Position numbers and translations under genes: made by a program. A stretch of DNA of 64,000 bases from Verrucomicrobiia bacterium (GTDB taxonomy: Bacteria > Verrucomicrobiota > Verrucomicrobiia > Limisphaerales > JADLHS01). The stretch lies in the NCBI GenBank assembly GCA_023953615.1, contig JAMLJH010000001.1:73362-137361 (forward strand). Direction: 5' to 3'. The notes below the pieces were generated by a model. It made no database searches, was not told where the DNA came from, and worked only from the letters and a program-made list of their open reading frames with translations. Shown piece after piece: positions 1-8,523 of the stretch (positions within the stretch are counted from its first letter, which is position 1; each line of letters opens with the position of its first letter).

Positions 1-320
1 CGACGATCGCCCGCGCGTTGACGCAACAACCCGCCGTTCTCCTGCTGGACGAGCCTACCTCACACCTCGACCTCGCCAATCGTCGCCGCGTGCGCGACGT
101 GTTGCGCCAACTGGTCAGCGATGGGATTACCGTGATCTGCACCACGCACGACCCGGCTTTGGCGGCGGGGATGGCCGATGCCATCGTCTTGATGCGCGCC
201 GGCGAAGTTGTTGCCGCTGGTCCGACTGAAACTACCTTGACCTCGGAAAAGCTCAGCGCAACCTACGGCCTGTCGGTTCGCGCCCGCCGCATTGACAATG
301 ATTGGTTGATCACTTCATAA
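1..320 (+). CDS. ABC transporter ATP-binding protein, 3' end only
   Basis: This is the C-terminal part of an ABC ATPase; the gene enters from the left edge and is read from base 3. The fragment opens in the helix after the signature motif (TIARAL), followed by Walker B (VLLLDEPTSHLD) and the H-loop (CTTHD). Walker A and the signature itself lie outside the window. The tail, with a GEVVAAGPTE-like stretch, resembles ATPases of the FecE/BtuD/HmuV type that import iron siderophores, heme or cobalamin; that substrate class is an inference. The gene ends in TAA at 318-320. Its last 50 bases recur at 1651-1700, where the same frame would end in a TGA overlapping the ATG of the methyltransferase gene, so the two genes were probably once directly coupled. 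Confidence 0.85.
   Translation, partial: TIARALTQQPAVLLLDEPTSHLDLANRRRVRDVLRQLVSDGITVICTTHDPALAAGMADAIVLMRAGEVVAAGPTETTLTSEKLSATYGLSVRARRIDNDWLITS
269..318 (+). repeat. 50-bp direct repeat, left copy (flanks yhcG insert)
   Basis: This matches 1651-1700 at 48 of 50 positions with no gaps. It is the 3' end of the ABC ATPase gene. The match stops abruptly on both sides. Confidence 0.9.
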
Positions 321-442
321 AGGCACACCGCCACGTCATGCGCATCGGCACCGAAAACGCGATCCTGAGTTACGTCGTCGCGCGTTTCATCCGCGATTTA
401 ATTTCCATGCTCGCCCGGGTCGAGTAGTCTTGCGGCATCGTT

Positions 443-1549
443 ATGCCCAAAAAGTTCGCGCCCATCAAAGTCGCCACCAAAAAGCCTGCGCGTCTCGGCG
501 CGGCAGGATTGTTGTCGGAGGTGCGCGGACTCATCCTCGCGGCGCGCGAGCAAGTAGCGCGGGCGGTGGATTCTGGTCTGGTCACGCTCTATTGGCACAT
601 CGGTCGCCGCGTGCATCAGGACATCTTGAAAGAAAAGCGCGCGGAATATGCCGCCGAAATTGTCGCTACGCTGTCGCGACAATTAGAGACTGAGTTTGGC
701 CGGGGCTTCAGCGAAAAGTCGCTGCGGCATATGCTCCGGTTTGCCGAGGCTTTCCCCGATGAGCGAATTGTCTCCGCGCTGCGGAGACAATTGGGGTGGA
801 CGCATTTCAAGTCCATCATCTATCTCGAAGACCCGCTCAAACGCGACTTCTACGCCGAGATGTGCCGCATCGAAAAGTGGAGCACGCGGACGCTGGAGAA
901 GAAAATTGGCGGGATGCTTTACGAGCGGACGGCGTTGTCGAAGAAGCCGGACAAACTCATCCGGCAAGAGCTGGCGGCGTTGCGCGAGGAGGACAAGCTC
1001 ACGCCCGACCTCGTGTTTCGCGATCCTTACGTGTTGGATTTTCTGCGCCTGCGTGACACTTACGCGGAGCGCGACCTGGAAGCGGCCATCCTGCGCGAGA
1101 TGGAGTCGTTCATCCTCGAACTCGGCGTTGGCTTTGCGTTTCTTGAACGACAGAAGCGCATCATGGTGGACAGTGAAGACCATTATCTCGACCTGCTATT
1201 TTATCATCGTCACCTGCGGCGGTTGGTGGCGATTGATTTGAAGTTGCGCGAGTTCAAGCCCGGTGACAAGGGCCAGATGGAATTGTATCTGCGCTGGCTC
1301 GACCGCCACGAGCGCAAGTCGGGCGAGGAAGCGCCCATCGGCCTGATTCTCTGCGCGGGTCAGCGGCAGGAGACGGTGGAGTTGCTCGATTTGGAGAAGT
1401 CCGGCATCCGCGTATCGTCTTACTGGACAAATGTGCTACCGAAGGAGCAGTTGCAGAAAAAGCTGCATGAGGCGGTGCGATTGGCGCGGGCACGATTAGT
1501 GGAGAAAACGGAGACGAAGAAGACCTCACCCAAGAGAAGGAAATTGTGA
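443..1549 (+). CDS. YhcG-family PDDEXK nuclease (DUF1016)
   Basis: This 368-aa protein has the two-part architecture of the YhcG/DUF1016 family. The N-terminal helical part (about residues 25-180) contains the typical LYWHIGRRV and FSEKSLRHMLRFAE stretches. The C-terminal PD-(D/E)XK-like nuclease part (about 205-340) shows YLDLLFYH, then IDLKL in the place of the usual ELK, and GQMELYLRWLD. The tail is very basic. Family members are predicted DNA endonucleases, often found in accessory regions; the biological role is not settled. The gene stands alone in a 1382-bp insert flanked by a 50-bp direct repeat made from the end of the upstream gene, which points to recent acquisition. Family assignment is secure, nuclease activity is inferred. 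Confidence 0.88.
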   Translation: MPKKFAPIKVATKKPARLGAAGLLSEVRGLILAAREQVARAVDSGLVTLYWHIGRRVHQDILKEKRAEYAAEIVATLSRQLETEFGRGFSEKSLRHMLRFAEAFPDERIVSALRRQLGWTHFKSIIYLEDPLKRDFYAEMCRIEKWSTRTLEKKIGGMLYERTALSKKPDKLIRQELAALREEDKLTPDLVFRDPYVLDFLRLRDTYAERDLEAAILREMESFILELGVGFAFLERQKRIMVDSEDHYLDLLFYHRHLRRLVAIDLKLREFKPGDKGQMELYLRWLDRHERKSGEEAPIGLILCAGQRQETVELLDLEKSGIRVSSYWTNVLPKEQLQKKLHEAVRLARARLVEKTETKKTSPKRRKL

Positions 1550-1650
1550 TGAAAATGCATTGGAGTCGTTGGTCTTACGATTTATCGGGATTCATAAGAA
1601 ACTTTATTGCAGGTTATTTTTGAAAAGTTTTTGCCAGGTTGAATTGCGAG

Positions 1651-1700
1651 CCTGCCGGTTCGCGCCCGCCGCGTTGACAATGATTGGTTGATCACTTCAT
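1651..1700 (+). repeat. 50-bp direct repeat, right copy (flanks yhcG insert)
   Basis: Second copy of the ABC-gene 3' end (see 269-318). Here the repeat runs into the ATG of the methyltransferase at 1699, giving the probable ancestral ATGA junction between the two genes. Confidence 0.9.
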
Positions 1701-2613
1701 GAACTCCAACTCCACCATTGACTGGCTCGCCCATTGGGGATCCCTGGTCCGGCAAAAGGACGCTGGCAGACCCGCCGCCACATCCGTTGCCGACACTGAC
1801 GACAAGTGGCGAACCCGCGCGGCGGACTATGCCCGCCACGCTCCACTCCGGAACGAAGGTCGCCGGGTGACCCAAGCGGTTCTGGCCTCGGTCTGCCAGG
1901 CAGTACCCAATGCGACGGTGCTCGACATCGGAGCGGGAACGGGAATCTGGAGTGTGCCGCTGGCAAATTGGGCCTGCCGCGTCACCGCTTTGGAACCGTC
2001 CCCGGCCATGCGTGCGCAATTGGAAAAAGCGGTGGCGACGGCGGGCGTTGGCGACCGCGTAACGATTGATTCGCGGGCCTGGCCTGGCATTGAAATCCCA
2101 GGGCACGACGTAGCGCTATGTGCTCACGTGCTCTACGGCATCGCCGACTTTCGTGGTTGGATTGAAGCCATGACCTCGAACGCTCGCGAGTTGTGCGTGT
2201 TGCTGCTTCGCGCACCCGCCAGCAATGATTTCATGAATGAAGCGCGACGCTTGGTTCAGGAAACGCCCGCGACAAGACCCGATGCCTTTCTGGCCGTGAA
2301 CGCGCTCTGGCAGATGGGAATTCGTCCCCACGTCTTGATGGAAGCCGTCGCGGCCCCGTACTCGGAAATCTACCCGGATCGCTCGGCGGCCTTGGCTGAT
2401 TTGAAGCAAATGCTTCATTTGCAAGCCGAGTCGCGTTATGACCAATGCTTGACGGAACTGCTGGAGCGGCGGCTGAGTCGAACCCCTGAGGGCTTGCGAC
2501 TACCGCCCCGACCACCCACTGCCATTCTGATGTGGCAACCGCCGGGCTACACTCGCACGCTGCTTGAACTACTGGCAGCGCTCACCACGAAATTCTCAAC
2601 GGAACGCCCGTGA
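1699..2613 (+). CDS. Class I SAM-dependent methyltransferase
   Basis: A 304-aa protein with a Rossmann-type SAM-binding fold. Motif I is VLDIGAGTGIWSVPLA, followed by the acidic end of strand 2 (TALEPSPAM). No substrate-specific signature is recognised. The N-terminal about 60 residues lead into the fold and the C-terminal half is helical. The ATG at 1699 is preferred over an in-frame TTG at 1684 because it would overlap the stop of the ancestral upstream ABC gene. The neighbouring metal/cobalamin-type ABC ATPase suggests, but does not prove, a role linked to metal or cofactor uptake. Confidence 0.75.
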   Translation: MNSNSTIDWLAHWGSLVRQKDAGRPAATSVADTDDKWRTRAADYARHAPLRNEGRRVTQAVLASVCQAVPNATVLDIGAGTGIWSVPLANWACRVTALEPSPAMRAQLEKAVATAGVGDRVTIDSRAWPGIEIPGHDVALCAHVLYGIADFRGWIEAMTSNARELCVLLLRAPASNDFMNEARRLVQETPATRPDAFLAVNALWQMGIRPHVLMEAVAAPYSEIYPDRSAALADLKQMLHLQAESRYDQCLTELLERRLSRTPEGLRLPPRPPTAILMWQPPGYTRTLLELLAALTTKFSTERP

Positions 2614-2719
2614 GATTGCGGAGGTGATTCAGTGGAAGGAAAGCTTTGATTGAAGTCCGAAGGAGGGATTGACTAGACTGCGGCTGCTTACCAGCTTCAC
2701 TGGTATCGGTTAAATTTAC

Positions 2720-3487
2720 ATGGAGCATTCGATGGACAAACATGAATTGAAAAACAAAGTGGCATTGATTGGTGGCGGCGCCAAAAACCTGGGTGGGCTG
2801 ATCAGTCGCACTTTTGCGCAGGAAGGCGCCCGGATTTGTGTGCATTACCACAACGAGGCGACCAAAGCCGAGGCCGATAAAGTGGTGGCGGAGATCAAGT
2901 CGGGAGGCGGCGAAGCTTTTGCGGTAGCTGCGGATTTCACCAAGCCGACCGAAGTGGCGGGAATTTTCACTGCCGTTAAACAAAAATTCGGCGGAATTGA
3001 TATCGCCGTGAACACGGTGGGCAAGGTGCTGCGCAAGCCGATCATCGAAACCACCGAAGCGGAATACGACAGCATGATGGCCGTCAACGCCAAGTCCGCT
3101 TATTTCTTCATCAAGGAAGCCGGACTGCATTTGAACGAGGGCGGTAAAATCATCACCATCGTCACCTCGCTGCTGGCCGCTTTCACTGATGGTTATTCGA
3201 CCTATGCGGGCGGCAAGGCGCCAGTGGAACACTTCACCCGCGCGGCGGCCAAAGAATTCGCCAAACGCGGCATTTCCGTCACGGCGGTTGGTCCCGGCCC
3301 GATGGATACCCCTTTCTTTTACGGTCAGGAAACGCCTGAACGCGTGGCGTACCACAAATCACAATCGCTCAATGGCGATTTGACCAAGATCGAAGATATC
3401 GCCCCCATCGTGAAATTTTTAGCGACGGAAGGCTGGTGGATTACCGGTCAAACCATCTTCGCCAACGGCGGTTACACCACGCGTTGA
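2720..3487 (+). CDS. Short-chain dehydrogenase/reductase (SDR)
   Basis: A 255-aa classical SDR, an NAD(P)-dependent oxidoreductase of Rossmann fold. The N-terminal cofactor motif is ALIGGGAKNLGG, a variant of TGxxxGxG. The catalytic set appears as a Ser in the IVTSLL strand and YxxxK in YAGGK. The C-terminal WITGQTIFANGG stretch is the usual SDR cofactor-side strand. Substrate cannot be told from sequence. A second in-frame ATG lies at 2732, and neither start has a convincing ribosome binding site. The gene stands alone and converges with xylA 61 bp away. Confidence 0.88.
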   Translation: MEHSMDKHELKNKVALIGGGAKNLGGLISRTFAQEGARICVHYHNEATKAEADKVVAEIKSGGGEAFAVAADFTKPTEVAGIFTAVKQKFGGIDIAVNTVGKVLRKPIIETTEAEYDSMMAVNAKSAYFFIKEAGLHLNEGGKIITIVTSLLAAFTDGYSTYAGGKAPVEHFTRAAAKEFAKRGISVTAVGPGPMDTPFFYGQETPERVAYHKSQSLNGDLTKIEDIAPIVKFLATEGWWITGQTIFANGGYTTR

Positions 3488-3548
3488 CATCCCGGAATTT
3501 CCGGTCGAGGCACGCCGTGCGGAATAATCCGACGGCGCGCGCTTTCGT

Positions 3549-4862
3549 TCAGATGAACTCGTTGATCAAGTTTTCCAGATACTCCTGGCGGCCGCTGGCG
3601 TTGGCGCTGATTTCGCCTTTTTCGAGCATGTACGCTTCCAGTTCCTTGAAGCCGACTTTGCCCTTTTCGATCTTGGCGCCGATGCCCGAGTCCCACGAGG
3701 CGTAGCGCTGCCGCACAAATTTGTCCAAGCGTCCATCCTGGCGAATTGCGACGGCGATTTTGAGGCCGCGCGCAAACGCGTCCATGCCGCCGATGTGGGC
3801 GTGGAACAAATCCACCGGTTCGAAACTTTCACGTCGCACCTTGGCGTCGAAATTGACCCCCCCGGTTTTGAATCCACCATATTTCAACACGCTCAGCATG
3901 GTGTAGGTCGTGAGATAAATGCTGGTCGGAAACTGATCCGTGTCCCAGCCGAGCAATTCATCGCCCGTGTTCGCATCAATGGACCCTAACGCGCCCGCCG
4001 CGCCGGCGACTTCCAACTCGTGCTGCATGGTGTGTCCGGCCAGCGTGGCGTGGTTGGTTTCCACATTCAGTTTGAAATGCGGTAACAGTCCGTAGGCGCG
4101 CAGAAAATTCAAGCACGCCGCCGCATCCGAATCGTACTGATGCTTGGTCGGCTCTTTCGGTTTGGGTTCGATATAAAATTGTCCCTTGAAACCGATCTGC
4201 TTTTTATAGTCCACCGCGAGGTGCAGCAATCTGGCCAAGTGATCCTGCTCGCGTTTAAGGTCCGTGTTGAGCAACGTCATGTAGCCTTCGCGCCCGCCCC
4301 AAAAAGTGTAACCGCTGCCCTTCAATTCATGCGTGATCTCCAGCGCCTTTTTGATCTGGGCCGCCGCGAACGCAAAAGCATCCGCGTTACAACTCGTGCC
4401 GGCCCCGTGCATGAAGCGCGGATTGGAAAATAGATTGGCCGTCCCCCACAGCAACTTGACCCCGGTCCGCTTCTGTTCGGCCTTCAACACCCGGGCCACG
4501 GCATCCAAATTTTTGTTGCTGGCGCGCAAACTGTCGCCCTCCGGCGCCAGATCGCGGTCGTGGAAGCAATAAAACGGCGCGCCGAGTTTTTCAAAAAATT
4601 CAAACGCCACCCGCGCGCGATTTTCGGCGTTGGCAACCGAATTGGAACCGTCATCCCAGGGGCGCTGCATGGTACCGGCCCCGAATGGATCGCTGCCCGT
4701 GCCCCGGAACGTATGCCAATACGCCACGGCAAAGCGCAGGTGTTCGCGCATCGTTTTGCCGGCCACCACCGCATTGGCATTGTAGTGCTTGAACGCGAGC
4801 GGGTTCTTGGACTTTGGACCTTCGTATTTGATCTTGGGGATTTTTGGAAATGCTGCGGGCAT
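3549..4862 (-). CDS. xylA: Xylose isomerase
   Basis: Interconverts D-xylose and D-xylulose (and glucose/fructose) in the cytoplasm using two divalent metals. The 437-aa length matches the longer class II enzymes such as that of E. coli. Visible signatures are FHDRD (catalytic His), YIEPKPKEP (metal-binding Glu), HELEVA and the Asp-rich [19 protein letters not shown]. The ATG at 4862 begins the conserved N-terminus ([21 protein letters not shown]); the frame stays open upstream, but that part looks non-coding. A purine-rich AGGAGG lies 24 nt before this ATG and 3 nt before an in-frame GTG (4883), so the exact start is uncertain. No xylulokinase or transporter is adjacent. Confidence 0.95.
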   Translation of the reverse strand: MPAAFPKIPKIKYEGPKSKNPLAFKHYNANAVVAGKTMREHLRFAVAYWHTFRGTGSDPFGAGTMQRPWDDGSNSVANAENRARVAFEFFEKLGAPFYCFHDRDLAPEGDSLRASNKNLDAVARVLKAEQKRTGVKLLWGTANLFSNPRFMHGAGTSCNADAFAFAAAQIKKALEITHELKGSGYTFWGGREGYMTLLNTDLKREQDHLARLLHLAVDYKKQIGFKGQFYIEPKPKEPTKHQYDSDAAACLNFLRAYGLLPHFKLNVETNHATLAGHTMQHELEVAGAAGALGSIDANTGDELLGWDTDQFPTSIYLTTYTMLSVLKYGGFKTGGVNFDAKVRRESFEPVDLFHAHIGGMDAFARGLKIAVAIRQDGRLDKFVRQRYASWDSGIGAKIEKGKVGFKELEAYMLEKGEISANASGRQEYLENLINEFI

Positions 4863-5068
4863 GATGTTGTAATTCGTTATCACCGACCTCCTGAAGCGGC
4901 CTCCGCAAACCCAGGCGCGGCGGTCCGGCTTCAGTTCAATCTGGAACGAGAATGCCGGGGCGGATTCGCTTTGGCAATCTTTCCGTGCGGCGGGCGGGCG
5001 TGCCAATGGAGTCTGGAGTTGCGCTGTGTCGGTGATTCTGCCAACACTATGTCGTCGGATGCGTGGCT

Positions 5069-5144
5069 GGGGTCTTAGCTCAGTTGGTAGAGCGTCTCGT
5101 TCGCAATGAGAAGGTCAGGGGTTCGAACCCCCTAGACTCCACCA
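5069..5144 (+). tRNA. tRNA-Ala (anticodon CGC)
   Basis: A complete 76-nt cloverleaf with encoded CCA. The acceptor stem GGGGTCT pairs with AGACTCC (one G-T), the D arm is GCTCAGTTGGTAGAGC, the anticodon loop TTCGCAA reads CGC, and the T arm is AGGGGTTCGAACCCC-like. CGC decodes the Ala codon GCG. It lies between xylA, transcribed away, and a small membrane-protein gene. Confidence 0.95.
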
Positions 5145-5189
5145 GCCACTCCTCGAAGACTCGCCCAGTTACACAATAATTATCACCCT

Positions 5190-5654
5190 ATGCCCCGCCC
5201 GACTTCACTGGTAAAAACAATGATCGGGGTCGGTCTCGCCAGTGTGCTGCTCTATGTCGCCGGCTTTTCCTGGATCGAACATAATCGCTACAAAAAGGGG
5301 CCTTGGGAATTTACCTTTCTCGAATCGAACCAGACGCCCACACTGCAAATCACGCAACCTGCCTTGGGACTGAGCAACGTCACCCTCGTTTTTTTTGACG
5401 CCCCCGCGCCCACCAACCTGCCGCAAACGGTTCGCTTTCATTTGGGAGAAAAGCCGCCGTTCGAGCTTCCGTTTGGGCGCTGCGTATTTCTCGATACCTT
5501 GTTCCTGCCGGGCACCGTCGTGGTGAACGTGTTTGGACACGAAATCCAGGCGTTGCCGCGCGCCCTGACCATTGACCGCCTCGAACGGCCCTGGAAATCC
5601 GGGGAGAAAATACTTTTGACCAATCGCGCCTCCGCTACATTGTCCCCCGAGTGA
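5190..5654 (+). CDS. Uncharacterised membrane-anchored protein
   Basis: A 154-aa protein of unrecognised family. One hydrophobic segment near the N-terminus (about residues 9-29) is followed by a predicted extracytoplasmic, beta-rich part without cysteines arranged in a known motif. It ends 3 bp before the amidotransferase gene at 5658, so the two are very likely co-transcribed, but nothing in the protein links it to tryptophan or folate synthesis. No function is proposed. Confidence 0.65.
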   Translation: MPRPTSLVKTMIGVGLASVLLYVAGFSWIEHNRYKKGPWEFTFLESNQTPTLQITQPALGLSNVTLVFFDAPAPTNLPQTVRFHLGEKPPFELPFGRCVFLDTLFLPGTVVVNVFGHEIQALPRALTIDRLERPWKSGEKILLTNRASATLSPE

Positions 5655-5657
5655 GAT

Positions 5658-6224
5658 ATGTTGCTGGTCATTGATAACTACGACTCGTTCACCTACAACA
5701 TCGTGCAATACCTCGGCATGATGGCGGTGGACCTGCAGATTGTCCGCAACGACCAGATCACCGTGGCGCAGGCCCGGGAGCTGCATCCGGAGCGTCTGCT
5801 CATTTCTCCCGGCCCCTGCACGCCCCAGGAAGCGGGCGTTTCCAATGAAATTCTGCGCGCCTTGGGCCCGACCATTCCCACGCTCGGAGTCTGTCTCGGA
5901 CATCAATGTATCGGCCACGTCTTTGGGGCCAACGTCGTGGTCAACCACCAGATGATGCACGGCAAAACTTCGCTCATTCAGCACCACGGAAAAGAACTGT
6001 TCGCCGGAATGCCCAACCCCTTCCCAGCCACGCGATATCACTCTCTGATCATTGAGCGAGCGTCGTTGCCTGATTGCCTGGAGGTCACGGCGGAAACCGA
6101 CGCCGGTGAAATCATGGGCGTGCGTCACAAGGAATTTCCCATCTGGGGCGTGCAGTTTCACCCCGAAAGTATTCTCACCGAAAACGGGGCCGACATTTTT
6201 CGCAATTTCCTGAAACTGAAATAA
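5658..6224 (+). CDS. trpG: Anthranilate/aminodeoxychorismate synthase glutamine amidotransferase
   Basis: A 188-aa class I glutamine amidotransferase that supplies ammonia to the synthase subunit making anthranilate (tryptophan) or aminodeoxychorismate (folate). The start [13 protein letters not shown] and ISPGPCTP are family signatures. The catalytic triad is visible: Cys79 in GVCLGHQ, and His168 and Glu170 in QFHPES. TrpG and PabA cannot be told apart here because the partner synthase (trpE/pabB) is not in the window. Many bacteria use one protein for both. The length is normal and the ORF is intact. Confidence 0.93.
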   Translation: MLLVIDNYDSFTYNIVQYLGMMAVDLQIVRNDQITVAQARELHPERLLISPGPCTPQEAGVSNEILRALGPTIPTLGVCLGHQCIGHVFGANVVVNHQMMHGKTSLIQHHGKELFAGMPNPFPATRYHSLIIERASLPDCLEVTAETDAGEIMGVRHKEFPIWGVQFHPESILTENGADIFRNFLKLK

Positions 6225-6323
6225 GCGATCCGGCGCGGGATGGCTTCCACCTCGTTCAGAGCGAAATTCACCGTAACGCGGGACGCTTGACCGGATGCTT
6301 CGCTCTGCCCTACGTTCGTGACC

Positions 6324-7943
6324 ATGTCGCCGCGCAAAATTGGGTTGGCCCTTTTCGGAATCGTCGCCTTGATCGGATTGAGTTCCTGGGGCGCGCCCCG
6401 GCCGAACATTCTGCTGATCCTGACGGATGACATGGGCTTTTCCGATCTCGGTTGTTATGGCAGCGAGATTGCCACGCCGAACCTGGATCGGCTCGCAGCC
6501 GAAGGACTACGCTTCACTCAATTTTACAATACCGCTCGCTGCTGGTCGTCGCGCGGCTGCCTGATGACCGGCTATTACGCGCAGGCCATTCGGCGGGACA
6601 CGCTGCCGGACATCCCCAGCGGCGGCAACGGTAAACGCCCCCGCTGGGCGGCGCTGGTCAGCGAATTTCTGCAAGCTGCCGGGTATCGCTGCTATCATTC
6701 CGGCAAATGGCACATTGACGGAGAGCCGCGACAAAACGGCTTTCATCGCAGCTACGAGGTGCGGAATGAGAATAACAACTTTCGGCCCGGCACCGACGTG
6801 GAAGACGGTCGCCCGGTGCCGCCGGCGGAAAACTATTATTCCGCCACCGCGTTTGCGGATCACGCCATCAAATGCCTGAAAGAACACGCGGCCAATTATG
6901 CGAACCAACCTTTCTTTGCCTACCTGTGCTTCATCACGCCGCATTTCCCGTTGCAAGCGCCCGCCGCCGATGTTGCGAAATATGCGCACACTTACGACGC
7001 CGGTTGGAACGTGATGTCGCAACGGCGCTACGAGCGGATGACGACTCTGGGGCTGGTGCATCACGCCCTGCCGCCGATGCAGCGCGACGTCGGGCCGCCG
7101 TATTATTTTCCCGAAGCGTTGCGGCAACTGGGCGAGGGAGAAATCAATCGGCCGTTTCCGTGGAGTGAACTGACGCCGGTTCAACAAAAATTTCAAGCCG
7201 CCAAAATGTCGGTTCACGCCGCGATGGTGGACCGGATTGATCAGGAGATCGGGCGCGTGCTGAAACAACTTCAAGCCATGGGCGCTTACGAAAACACGTT
7301 GATCCTCTTCGCCTCCGACAACGGCGCGAGCGCGGAAATCATGGTGCGCGGCGACGGGCACGATCCCGCCGCGCCACCCGGTTCGGCTCAATCCTTTCTT
7401 TGCCTGGGACCGGGCTGGTCGAGCGCCTGCAACACACCGTTTCGTCTGCACAAAACCTGGGTGCATGAAGGCGGGATCGCCACCCCGTTAATTGCGCATT
7501 GGCCGGCAGGTATCAACGCACGCGGCGAATTGCGCACTACTCCCGCCCACTTCATTGACGTGGTGCCAACCCTGCTGGAAGTCGCGCAAACCGAAAAACC
7601 GAAAATGATTCACAACCTCCCCGTCCCGCCCGCTCCCGGAAAAAGTTTGGTCAGCGGGTTTGCCAAAGACGGCAGCGTCACGCACGACCAGCTTTGGTGG
7701 TTGCACGAGGATAATCGCGCGATCCGCGTCGGCGATTGGAAACTCGTCTCCACCAAAGGCCCGTGGGAATTGTATGACCTCGCCAACGACCGCGGCGAAG
7801 CGCATAACCTGGCGGGTCAACATCCTGAAAAAGTGAAGGAACTGGCGGCGCTTTGGCAGGCACAGACAGCGCAGATTCGGGAGCTGGCCCTCACCGATTT
7901 ACCACCGCCAGCGGAAAGCGCGCCCCCCAAGAGTTCGAGGTGA
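6324..7943 (+). CDS. Sulfatase (formylglycine-dependent arylsulfatase type)
   Basis: A 539-aa sulfatase with an N-terminal signal peptide or anchor (hydrophobic about residues 6-22), so exported. The N-terminal ILLILTDDMG gives two metal-binding Asp (35-36). The active-site motif CWSSR at 73-77 fits CxSxR, whose Cys is converted to formylglycine by a maturase. GKWHI and FASDNG (second metal site) follow. The C-terminal part (WKLVSTKGPWELYDLANDRGE) is typical of family S1 sulfatases. The likely substrate is a sulfated carbohydrate, as in other Verrucomicrobia that degrade algal or host glycans; the exact substrate is unknown. No glycosidase neighbours. A GTG at 6318 is an alternative start. 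Confidence 0.92.
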   Translation: MSPRKIGLALFGIVALIGLSSWGAPRPNILLILTDDMGFSDLGCYGSEIATPNLDRLAAEGLRFTQFYNTARCWSSRGCLMTGYYAQAIRRDTLPDIPSGGNGKRPRWAALVSEFLQAAGYRCYHSGKWHIDGEPRQNGFHRSYEVRNENNNFRPGTDVEDGRPVPPAENYYSATAFADHAIKCLKEHAANYANQPFFAYLCFITPHFPLQAPAADVAKYAHTYDAGWNVMSQRRYERMTTLGLVHHALPPMQRDVGPPYYFPEALRQLGEGEINRPFPWSELTPVQQKFQAAKMSVHAAMVDRIDQEIGRVLKQLQAMGAYENTLILFASDNGASAEIMVRGDGHDPAAPPGSAQSFLCLGPGWSSACNTPFRLHKTWVHEGGIATPLIAHWPAGINARGELRTTPAHFIDVVPTLLEVAQTEKPKMIHNLPVPPAPGKSLVSGFAKDGSVTHDQLWWLHEDNRAIRVGDWKLVSTKGPWELYDLANDRGEAHNLAGQHPEKVKELAALWQAQTAQIRELALTDLPPPAESAPPKSSR

Positions 7944-8523
7944 ATTAGCAGTGGAATCGAACGAGAATCGTGATTCCGATTAACCCCGCTAGTCTTGAGC
8001 AATTGCCATCAGGGCGACAAATGGATTGGCCTTCTTCACTACGCACACATCCTCAATTTTCTTGAGGAATTGTGCAAGCCGGTAGCCGTCCAGTCCGAAC
8101 GATTTGCTGCGGGCGACCCGGCAGCCAAAATGGTTGGGATCGCGGCAACGTTGACCGCCAATGGTTGGAGCGGTGACGCCCTTCTTTCGCCCCTTCAGGG
8201 CTTGAGGCGTTTTGGGATCGGTGCCCCAGGGTGGCGTCGCTGCGCTCCTTACCCTGGGCTATGCTCTCCCGCCCCGTTGGGGCTGTGGTAGTGGCGTTCG
8301 CACTCATGCTGCGAGCACCTCGTTGAGTTCATCAAGTAGCTTGGGCAGTTGCTCTCCGAAGAGTCGTCCAGAGTGACCGAGCCGAGACGGCTCGGTTCGG
8401 CTGGTTTGGAACTGCGGCGGGACGCCGCAGCCACGTTCTTTAGTTGCACAAGCCAGTCGGATGCGAGGAGCGGAATTGGGACCACCCCTCACGGCGCAGA
8501 TTGAATTGGCGGGTTTCAGCGGC
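7944..8523. other. Intergenic region, no gene seen
   Basis: About 580 bp between the convergent sulfatase and secA genes. No frame has convincing coding character. It contains short inverted repeats: a CCTCAA/TTGAGG hairpin near 8051-8067, a GCCGAG/CTCGG stem near 8380-8396, and a CTGCGGCG/CGCCGCAG stem near 8412-8430. There is also a GGGGCGGG-rich stretch around 8220-8290 that looks like dispersed repetitive filler. Confidence 0.5.

Noticed and set aside
4863..5006. N-terminal extension of xylose isomerase by 48 residues
   Set aside because: The extension has no similarity to the family's N-terminus and would run through the region before the purine-rich leader.
7995..8291. 98-codon frame after the sulfatase
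   Set aside because: Low-complexity, includes repetitive filler and palindromes, no recognisable protein features.
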